Positions 54,228-64,000 of a stretch of DNA of 64,000 nt are shown piece by piece. Under the pieces are notes generated by a model, which had not been told where the DNA came from, made no database searches, and saw only the letters and a program-made list of their open reading frames with translations. Source of the DNA: Zygnema cylindricum (Eukaryota > Streptophyta > Zygnematophyceae > Zygnematales > Zygnemataceae); NCBI GenBank assembly GCA_037447655.1, contig JBBHKE010000100.1, positions 108,954-172,953 of the forward strand, given 5' to 3'. The first letter of the stretch is position 1. Each line of letters opens with the position of its first letter. A program made the position numbers and the translations under genes.

Positions 54228-56110
54228 GGTTATGGGCCCACCATCTAGGGTGCCTATGTTCGATGGAACACATTTCACTTATTAGGAGTTTACTATGGAG
54301 GGATTGCTTTTCGAGAAGCACTTATGGGGAATTTTTTCGGGACAAGTGAGATGTCCGCCACTTGGCTTTGGAGGAGCTTACTTTGGAGAATCATCTGAGG
54401 CTGCCCAGAATATCAACCGGATTTTAGATGCAACGAAAAGAGAAGGGAAAAACCTTTCCGTGGATGGGGAAATAGGGGAGAAGGAAAAAGGGACACCTAT
54501 GGTGAGGGGAGTTAGGCTCTCAACTATGGTACCACTTGTAGGGATTAAAACTGAAGAAAATGACAGAAAAATATGGGAATACAAAAATACTATAGCAAAA
54601 CATCTCATACTTAGATATTTGTCTAAATCCATAGCCATCACTCTTTTAAGTCTAACAAAGTCTTCAGAGATATGGGAAACACTAATTTAGATTTATAAGA
54701 GTGAGACTATTCAGAGGCAGCAGTTAGTAAAACAGGAAATACAGGCCTATGTTTATAAATGCGGGTAACATGATAAAGTTTTGCAATGATATTGTTGTAT
54801 CATATGTTGAGCTTGCTAGTGCGGGATATGTAGAATTTGAGGAGAGAAGGATTAATACACTACTCATGAAACTCCCAGATGAGTACAAAAATATCATTTG
54901 TCGTATGCAGGCAATTGATTGCTCCTCATGGACTTGGAGCTTTACCATGGGGATAATTCTTGTGAGGGAAAAAACCTTGGAGCTTCGTAAAGGAAGTGAC
55001 AGGGTGAATGCATTTACAGCCGGTGGTGATTGGCGGAAGCGTGATGAGAGGAACGGTGGTGATGAGCGAAAGCGTGATGAGAGGAAGAAAGATAAAGGTA
55101 AACCTTATCGGAACTTTGATAGAAAGAGAGGGAGAAGAAAAAAAACGGGAGCTTTGAAATAAAGGGTTTGCTTCTTTTGTAGGGAACCAGGTCATTATAT
55201 GGAGGAATGCCCTTGTTTGGAAAAACTTAGAAGTTAGATTGTGGATGAGGAGGACGAAGGGGAAAAGGAGAAAGAGGATGAAGATATGTTGGAGTTTCTC
55301 CCCATCGGTAGTATGGGGAAGAGAGAAAAGCACACAAAAATTCCACGGAAGCATCGGTGTGCTTTTGGAGGTTTAAGGGAAGTAAAGAGAGAGGAGATAC
55401 TTGAGGGAGTTCAAAAATTTGAGGATAATTTCATAGATATTTTGGAAACAGAAAACTGGTTGGAAAGGGAGACTTCAACGGATTCCGAGGGAAGGGAAAA
55501 AGTGAAACTAGAAGGGGTTTTAAAGGATAGGGGAGAAGAGGAATATTTAATGAAAGGTATAGGGGAGGAGAAATATTTATTGGGAATAAATTTCGAAAGT
55601 GAGAGTGGAAAGAAATCCATGGGAGAGAGTGAGGAAAGGTCAAAAAATGGGGTAACTATGATGGATAGAAATATAAGTGCGGAAGATGTGCTTTTTACGA
55701 GGAACTTAGTGGGGACTCTTGATTTAAGGATAAATTTGGGGGTTAATGGTTTTGACATCACTAACAGGAGTGATGCCATCTATGAAGGTGTTCTTGTAAA
55801 AGGGTAAGCATCTGGGCGTATGTTGCAGATTGGAGATGGGGCTGGTTGTTTGGATTGCAAGAGGGAAATCAGTTTGTGTGTGGATGGAAAACTGATGAGG
55901 TGGATAAAATCTTTGCTCGGAGTTATGAAAGTTGGGATGCTTGATAAAATATGTGATCAGCAAGATGGAATGTTTATTTCAGCTCATCTAATGGACCTTT
56001 TAAAATATGAGGGTATTGTCTTAAAGGTTTATAAAAGGAAAAGGAAAAGAAAAAGGAAAAAGGGGAGGGGGTATTTTGGTTTTTATGTGTGGGAGTTGAA
56101 AGGAACATAG
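54208..56110 (+). pseudogene. gag: Element E Gag-RNaseH fusion ORF, right copy
   Basis: Same sequence as 35518-37419 with one extra G near 54763, which puts a frameshift between the Gag N-terminal part and NMIKFCNDIVVSYVELA. Stops are the same, including TAG at codon 26 (54283). No protease, integrase or RT core. See the left copy for domains. Confidence 0.78.
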
Positions 56111-56128
56111 ACTAGAAAATAAGGGGAG

Positions 56129-57296
56129 TGTTGATATTTGTGTATTTCTAGGTCTATAATATGATAGAAAAAAGACATAGGCAGCCTCTAACTCCCCTCT
56201 CCAAGCTCCCACACTTGTTGTAGTCACTGAAGGCTGGATAAGGAGCTAAAGCCATGGCTGCCTAAACTCTCTAGAGAAGACAGGGGGTAAGTTAGGTAGA
56301 CTTACCAAAAAGTACTTAACGGACCCCGGAATTGATACCGGTACCTGCCATCCGTCAAGATAACCGCAGCCGTTAGCTTTAACTGTGAAGTCTGACTAGT
56401 GGTACGATGTAAAGTGTTTGATAAATATTTAAATATTAACACGTAGACTAATTCGTTTAGCGGGAATAAATACTTAGTGCATAAATAGAGTTTAACTTAA
56501 AACGGAGTACGATAAGGTTATGAAACGGATACCGCGCATTTGTTTCGAACGCGAAACAAATACCGGCACGTATTTATGACGACTACAATCAAAACCTGGT
56601 TTCGATCGCAGGGCCGGAAAGGATGCCGAGAGCGCGGAAGAAGATTTTGGCGGTTTGCGGTCATTGCCACATAGGATGACACGTGGCAAAATGACATTGG
56701 ATCGCGGCATCTCCGGGGATTACGTGAACGAATCTGGAGATGACATGTGTCGACATTTTGGCCATGTCGTACAATGGCCGTACAGAAAGTACACCGACAC
56801 CTATACTTTTCTATACGACATAGTAATTTTATTGGTTCCGTATGTCAGTAGATAGAGTTTTAAAGAGAGATAGGACTTAGAAAATTTAGTAGGTAGCAGC
56901 CTCTCTCCAAGAGAGCTTCGTATAAAAAGGTCATCTTTGACCATTCATCTATATCAATTTACTTGACCATTTTCAGTGATTCTTTTTGCTCCGGACTCAG
57001 GGGAGTCCAGGCTACACAGCATTATAATCAGTCAAAGTGTTTGCTTGCAAGGGTGGCTGCATTTCTGAGGGAAAGTCAAAGTGGGGAATTTTATCCAACA
57101 GTCATATTCTAACTTTGCATTTTGTGGTGGAACTGAGCACACAGAAAGTCTTAATTCACAGGGGTGAAGCTATAATGGGTTTTTGATTGTCAAGGGTTCA
57201 ATCTTTTGGGTTTATATCAACTTAAAGTCGGCAATATGCAGATTAGCTTCTTTTGGATCTACGATTTTTGTGGGCAATGAAGCACACAGAGTTTCA
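56129..57296 (+). repeat. 3' LTR of element E, right copy, complete
   Basis: PPT aaataaggggag then TGTTGATATT. Runs to agagtttca at 57296, followed by the ATCGC duplication and satellite. The last 37 bases (acgatttttgtgggcaatga onward) are missing in the left copy. The tRNA-like module near 56324-56400 is decayed. Confidence 0.93.
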
Positions 57297-60200
57297 ATCG
57301 CTAACAGTTTTTGTAATTTGGATTACAATTCCTGTAAGCGCTAATAGTTTGTGTAAGTTAGGTAACATTTCCTATAAGCGCTAAAAGTTTGTGTAAGTTA
57401 GGAAACAATTCCTGTTAGCGCTAACAGGTTGTGTACGTTAGATAACAAATCCTGTTATCGCTAATAGTTTTTGTAATTTAGATAACAATTCCTATTAGCG
57501 CTAACAGTTTGTGTAAGTTAGATATCAATTCTTTTTAGCGCTAACAGTTTGTGTAATTTATATAACAATTCTTGTTAGCGCTAACATTTTTTGTAAGTTT
57601 GATAACAATTCTTGTTAGCGGTAACAGTTTATGTAAGTTAGGTAACATTTCTTGTTAGCGCTAACATTTGTGTAATTTGGATAACAATTTTGTAAGCGCT
57701 AACACTTTGTGTAAGTTAGGTAACAATTCCTATTAGCGCCAATAATTTGTGTAACTTAGATAACAATACTTGTTATCGCTAACATTTTGCGTGGATAAGG
57801 TAACAATTCTTATTAGCGCTAACAGTTTGTGTAAGTTAGATAACAATTCCAGTTATCGCTAACAGTTTGTGTAAGTTTGGTAACAATTCATGTTAGCGCT
57901 AATAATTTGTGTAACTTAGATAACAATACTTGTCATACCTATTTTTTTGCGTAGATTAGGTAACAATTCCTATTATCGCTAACAGTTTGTGTAAGTTAGA
58001 TAAGAATTCCTGTTAGCGCTAACAATTTGTGTAATTGAATAACAATTCATGTTAGCGCTAAGAGTTTATGTTAGTTAGATTACATATCTTGTTAGCTCGA
58101 TTAATTTGTGTAAGTTAGATAATATTTCTTTGTTAGCGCTAATAATTTATGTAAGTTAGATAAAAATTCCTGTTAGCTCTAACAGTTTGCGTAAATTAGG
58201 TAACAATTAATATTAGCCCTAATAGTTTGCATGAGTTTGGTAACAATTCTTGTTAGCGCTAACAATTTGTGTAATTTAGGTAACAATTCCTGTTAACGCT
58301 AACAGTTTGTGTAATTTAGAAAACAATGGTTTTTATCCCTAAGAGTTTGTGTAATTTAGATAACAATTCTTGTTATCGCTAACAATTTGAGTAAATTACG
58401 TAACAATTCGTGTCAGCGCTAACAGTTTTGTACGTTAGATAACAAATCCTATTATCGCTAACAATTTGTGTAAAGTAAATAACAATTCTTGTTATCGCTA
58501 ACAGTTTGTGGAAGTTGGATAACAATTCTTGTTAGCGCTAAAATTTTTGATAATTAGATTTCATATCCTGTTAGGGCTAACAGTTTGTGGAAGTTAGGTA
58601 ACAATTCCTTTTAGCTCTAACAGTTTGTGTAAGTTGGATAATAATTCCTGTTAGCGCTAACAGTTTATGTAAGTTAAATTACAACTCCTATAAGTTTGTG
58701 TAATTAAGATAACAATTCCTGTTAGCGCTAACAGTTTGTGTAATTTAGATAACAATTCTTGTTAGCGCTAACAGTTTGTTTAAGTTAGATATCAATTCTT
58801 GTTAGCGCTAACAGTTTTTGTAATTTATATAATTATTTTTGTTAGCGCTAATATTTTTTGTAAGTTGGATAACAATTCTTGTTAGGGAAAACAGTTTATG
58901 TAAGTTAGGTAACATTTCCTGTAAGTGCTAAAAGTTTGTGTAAGTTAGGAAACAATTCCTGTTAGTGCTAACAGTTTGTGTAAGTTAGATAACAATTCCT
59001 GTTATCGCTAACGGTTTGTGTAAGTTAGGTAACAATTCTTGTTAGCGCTAACAGGTTGTGTAAGTTGGATAACAATTCCTGTTAGCGCTAAAAGTTTATG
59101 TTAGTTAGATTACATATCCTGTTAGCGCTAATATTTTGTGTAAGTTGGATAACAATTCATGTTAGCGCTAATAGTTTGTATAAGTTGGAAAACAATTCCT
59201 ATTAGCGCTAATAGTTTATGTAAGTTGGATAACAAGTCCCGTTAGGGCTAACAGTTTCGGTAAATTAGGTAACAATTCGTGTTAGCGCTAATAGTTTGAG
59301 TAAGTTAGATAACAATTCCTTTTAGCGCTTATAGCTTGTGTAAGTTGGATAATAATTCCTGTTAGCCCGAACAGTTTATATAAGTCAGATAACAATTCAT
59401 GTTAGCCCTAACATTTTATATAAGTTAGATAATAGTTCTTTTTAGCGCAAACAGTTTGTGTAATTTAAATAACATTTCCTGTTAGCGCTAACAGTATGTG
59501 TAAGTTTGGTAACAATTCCTGTATTTCTAATAGTTTGTGTAATGTAGATAACAATCCTTGTTATCGCTAACAGTTTGTGAAAATTAGGTCACAATTCTTG
59601 TTAGCGCTAAAACTTTGTGTAAGTTAGATAACAATTTTTTTTAGCGCTAACAGTTTGTGTAATTTATATAACATTTCCTGTTAGCGCTAACAGTATGTGT
59701 AAGTTTGGTAACAATTCCTGTATTTCTAACAGTTTGTGTAATGTAGATAAAAATTCTTGTTATCGCTAACTGTTTGTGAAAATAAGGTCACAATCCCTGT
59801 AAGCGCTAACAATTTGTGTAAGATAGATAACAATTCTTGTTAGCGCTAACATTTGTTGTAAGTTGGATAACAATTCTTGTTAGCGGTAACAATTTATGTA
59901 AGTTAGGTAACATTTCTTGTTAGCGCTAACAATTTGTGTAATTTAGATAACAATTCTGTAAGCGCTAACATTTTGTGTAATTTAGATAATAATGTTTGTT
60001 ATCGTGTAATTTAGATAACAATTCCTGTAAGCGCTAACAGTTTGAGTAAGTTAGGTAACATTTCCTGTAAGCGCTAAAAGTTTGTGTAAATTAGGTAACG
60101 ATTCTTGTTAGCTCTAACAATTTGTGTAATTTAGGTAACAATTCCTGTTAACACTAACAATTTGTGTAATTTAGACAACAATGCTTGTTATCCCTAACTG

Positions 60201-63200
60201 TTTGTGTAATTTAGATAACAATTCCTGTAAGCGCTAACAATTTGTGTAGGTTAGATAACAAATCCTGTTATCGCTAACAGTTTGTTAAGGTAAATAACAA
60301 TTCTTGTTATCACTAACAGTTTGTGTAAGTTGGATAACAATTCTTCTTAGCCTTAAAAGTTTAAAATAGTTAGATTTCATATCTTGTTAGCGCTAACAGT
60401 GTGTGTAAGATGGATAACAATTCATGTTTTCGCTAACTGTTTATGTAAGTTAGATAAGGGCTCCTGTAAGCGCTTACACTTTGTGTAATTAAGATAACAA
60501 TTCCTGATAGCGCTAAAAGTTCGTGTAAGTTTGATAACAATTCTTGTTAGCGCGAACAGTTTGTGTAGTTTAGATAACAAATCTTGTTATCGCTAACAGT
60601 TTGTGTAATCTAGATAACAATTCCTATTAGCGCTAACAGTTTATGTAAGTTAAATAACAATTCCTGTTAGCGCTAATAGTTTGTGTAAGTTAGATAACAA
60701 TTCCTGTTAGCGCTAACAGCTTGTATAATTTAGATAACAATTTTTGTTAGTGCTAACAATTTGTGTGAGTTAGGTAACATTTCCTGTAAGCGCTAACAGT
60801 TTGTGTAAGTTAGGAAACAATTCCTCTTAGCGCTAACAGTTTGTGTAATGTAGATAATAATTCTTGTTATCGCTAACTGTTTGTGAAAATTAGGTAACAA
60901 TTCCTGTTAGCGCAAACAATTTGTGTAAGTTAGATAACAATTATTGTTAGCGTTAACAGTGTGTGTAATTTAGATAACAATTCTTGTTATCGCTAATAGT
61001 TTGCGCAAATTAGGTCACAATTCCTGGTAGCGCTAACAGTTTGTGTAATGTAGATAACAATTTTTGTTAGCACTAACAGTTTATGTAAGTTAGATAACAA
61101 TTCTTGTAAGCTCTAAAAGCTTGTATAATTTAGATAACAATTTTTGTTAGCGCTAACAATTTGTGTGAGTTAGGTAACATTTCTTGTTAGCGCTAACAGT
61201 TTGTGTAAGTTAGGTAACAATTCCTGTTAGCTCTAACAGTTTGTGTAATATAGATAACAATTCTTGTTATCGCTAACAGTTTGTGAAAATTAGGTAACAA
61301 TTCATATTAGCGCAAACAATTTGTGTAAGTTAGATAACAATTCTTTTTAGCGCTAACAGTGTGTGTAATTTAGATAACAATTCTTGTTATCGCTAATAGT
61401 TTGCGCAAATTAGGTCACAATTCCTAGTAGCGCTAACAATTTGTGTAATTATGATAACAATTGTTGTTATCGCTAACAGATTGTGTAAGCTAGGTAACAA
61501 TTCCTGTTAGCGCTAACAGTTTGTGTAAGCTATGTAACAATTCCTGGTAGCGCTAACACTTTGTGTAGTTTAGATAACAATTGTTGTTATCACTAACAGT
61601 TTGCGTAAATTAGAAAACAATTTTTGTTAGCTCAAACAGTTTGTGAAAATTAGATAACAATTTTTCTTAGCGCTATTACTTTGTGTAAGTGGCATAGAAA
61701 TTTTGTTAGCGCTAACAATTTAGGTAATTAAGATGAACAATTCTTGTTATCACAGCAGTTTGTGTAAGTTAGATAACAATTCTTGTTAGCTCTAAAAGCT
61801 TGTATAATTTAGATAACAATTTTTGTTAGCGCTAACAATTTGTGTGAGTTAGGTAACATTTCTTGTTAGCGCTAACAGTTTGTGTAAATTAAGTAACAAT
61901 TCTTGTTAGAGCTAATAGTTTGTGTAATTTAGATAACAATTCTTGTTATCGCTAACAGTTTGTGTAAGCTAGGTAACAATTCTTGGTAGCGCAAACAGTT
62001 TGTGTAATTTAGATTAAAACTCTGTTAGCGCTAACAGTTTAAGTAAGTTAGGTAACAATTCTTGTTAGCGGTAACAGATTGGGTAAGTTCGATAACTATT
62101 CTTGTTACTGCTAATAGTTTGTGCAATACAGAAAACAATTCTTGTTGTCGCTAACAGTTTGTGTAAGTTAGGTAACTATTCTTGTTAGCGCTAACAGTTT
62201 GTGGAAAGTTAGATAACAATTCTTGTTATCGCTATTAGTAGGTGTAAGTTAGGTAAAAATTCTTGTTAGCGCTAACAAATTGTGTAATTTAGATAACAAT
62301 TCTTGTTATTGCTAACAATTTGTGTAAGTTGGATAACTACTCTTGTTATCGCTAACAGTTTGTGCAATTTAGATAACAATTCTTAGTAGCGCTAACAACT
62401 TGTGTAATTTAGGTAACAATTCCTGTTAGCACTAACAGTTTGTGTAAGTTAGGTAACCTTTCCTATTAGCGGTAACAGTTTGTGTAAATTGGATAACTAT
62501 TCTTGTTAGCGCTAACAGTTTGTGTAAGTTGGATAACTATTCTTGTTAGCGCTTACAGTTTATGTAAGTTAGATAATAATTCTTGATATCGCTAACAATT
62601 TCTGTAGAATGGATAACAATTCTCGTTAGCGTTATTAGTTCATGTAAGTTAGATGACAATTCCTATTAGCGCTAACAGTTTGTGTAATTTAGATAGCAAT
62701 TCTTGTAAGCGCTAAGAGTTTGTGTAAGTTGGATAACAATTCCCGTTAACGCTAACAGTATGTGTAAGTTGGATAACAATTTCTGTTAGCGCAAACAGTT
62801 TGTGTAAGTTAGGTAACAATTCGTGTTAGCGCTAACAGTTTTTGTAGGTTGGATAACAATTCTTCTTAGCGCTAATAGTTTGTATAATTTAGATAACAAT
62901 ATTTGTTATCCCTTACAGTTTGTGCATTTTAGATACCAATTTATGTTAGCGCTTACAATTTGCGTAATTTAGGTCACAACTCTTGTTAGCGCTAACAATT
63001 GGTGTAAGTTAGATAACAATTCCTGTTATCGCTAATAGTTTGTGTAAGTTAGCAAACAAATCTTGCGCTAACAGTTTGTGTAAGTTGGATAACAATACCT
63101 ATTAGATATAACAGTTTATGTAAGTTTGATAACTTTTCATGTTAGTGCTAACATTTTGTGTAATTTAGATAACAATTCCTGTTAGCGCTAACAGTTTGTG

Positions 63201-64000
63201 TCAGTTGGATAACTATTCTTGTTAGAGCTAACACGTTGTGTAATTTAGATAATAATTCTTGTTATCGCTAAAAGTTTGTGTAAGTTAGGTAACAATTCTT
63301 GTTATCGCTTACAGTTTGTGCAATTTAGATAACAATTCCTGTTATCGCTAACAATTTGTGTAATTTAGGTAAAAATTCTTGTTATTGCGTACAGTTTGTG
63401 CATTTTAGATAACAATTATTGTTTTTGCTAACAATTTGTGTAAGTTAGATAACAATTTTTGTTAGCGCTAACAGTTTGTGTAAGTTCAATAACAATTCTT
63501 GTTAGCGCTAACTGTTTGTGTAATTTAGATAACAATTCTTGTTAGCTCTAACAATTTGTGTAAATTAGATAACAATTATTGTTATCGCTTATAGTCTTTT
63601 GCAATTTAGATAATAATTCCCGTTATCGCTAATAATTTGTGTAATTTAGGTAACAATTCTTGTTATCGCTAACAGTTTGCGTAATTTAGGTAACAATTTT
63701 TTTTAGCACTAACAGTTTGTGTAAGTTGGATAACAATTCCTGTTAGCCCTAACTGTTTGTGTAAGTTAAATAACAATTCTTTTTAGCGCTAATAGTTTGT
63801 GTAATTTGGATAACAATTCCTGTTATCGCTAACAGTTTGTGTAATTCAGAAAACAATTCTTGTTAGCGCTAACAGTTTGTGTAATTTAGAAAACAATTCC
63901 TGTTAGCGCTAAGAGTTTGTGTAATCTAGATAACAATTCTTGTTATCGCTAGCAGTTTGTGTAAGTTAGGTAACAATTCTTGTTAGTGCTAACAGTTTGT
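57297..64000. repeat. 40-bp satellite array, right block (about 168 monomers, continues beyond window)
   Basis: Same monomer as the left block. 57807-60984 copies 41341-44518. From about 61000 on, the alternation of GTTAGCGCTAAC and GTTATCGCTAAC forms and of aagttaggtaac / aatttagataac is common. No gene or other element is visible up to the window edge. Confidence 0.97.

Larger units (their letters stand above)
46649..57296 (+). mobile_element. Non-autonomous copia element E, inserted in the satellite, split by D
   Basis: ATCGC is found at 46644-46648 and 57297-57301, and joining the flanks restores a satellite monomer (gttATCGCtaacag). The 5' LTR is 46649-47342 plus 53745-54227 (1177 bp); the 3' LTR is 56129-57296 (1168 bp). 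Internal DNA is only 1.9 kb. The LTRs differ by about 5% or more in the first 90 bases. It resembles terminal-repeat elements that retain only a gag-like gene. Confidence 0.93.

Overview
This window is a retrotransposon and satellite landscape of a eukaryotic nuclear genome, most likely from a land plant or a close green relative. That assignment is an inference from Ty1/copia elements with PR-IN-RT-RNaseH order, a chromodomain Ty3/gypsy element, initiator-Met tRNA primer sites, 5-bp target duplications and G-box/W-box-like motifs in the LTRs. I found no host protein gene, no convincing functional RNA gene and no CRISPR array. A 10-N gap lies at 27076-27085.

Layout. (1) 1-808: leader and 5' LTR of a minus-strand LTR element (K) that runs off the left edge. 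(2) 809-23685: an old copia LTR (J) split by a minus-strand chromodomain gypsy element (A, 1017-22900). A is itself split by two plus-strand copia elements, B (5874-12345, duplication CATAG) and C (13449-19791, duplication ATAGC). Removing B and C rejoins the gypsy pol exactly. A carries an internal second copy of RNaseH-integrase-chromodomain and a degenerate extra 3' ORF. (3) 23686-31630: a graveyard of LTRs (L, M, F1, G, H, F2) and gag/pol scraps in both orientations. (4) 31631-38568: a chimeric copia pol and LTR followed by a partial copy of element E, nearly identical to 53165-57259. (5) 38569-46648 and 57297-64000: one satellite array of about 40-bp monomers with a palindromic core, opened by (6) element E (46649-57296, duplication ATCGC), whose 5' LTR was in turn split by copia element D (47343-53744).

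The copia families B, C, D, E, F, G and M share an unusual organisation. The primer-binding site matches the anticodon-arm half of initiator tRNA-Met rather than its 3' end. The gag start codon lies inside the 5' LTR, 17-25 bases before the LTR end, so the primer-binding site is translated (its residues read VMGP). Most of these LTRs also carry an antisense tRNA-like hairpin about 190-290 bp from the LTR start, and a promoter-like block of paired G-boxes, a GTAC inverted repeat, ATTGG and a TTTGACC palindrome.

Almost every coding region is broken. The best open stretch is the 651-codon RT-RNaseH part of element B (9318-11273). Element E is a compact non-autonomous element: in its left copy one reading frame of about 634 codons fuses Gag to shrunken RNaseH remnants, with stops but no frameshift. 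All identity figures are by-eye estimates.
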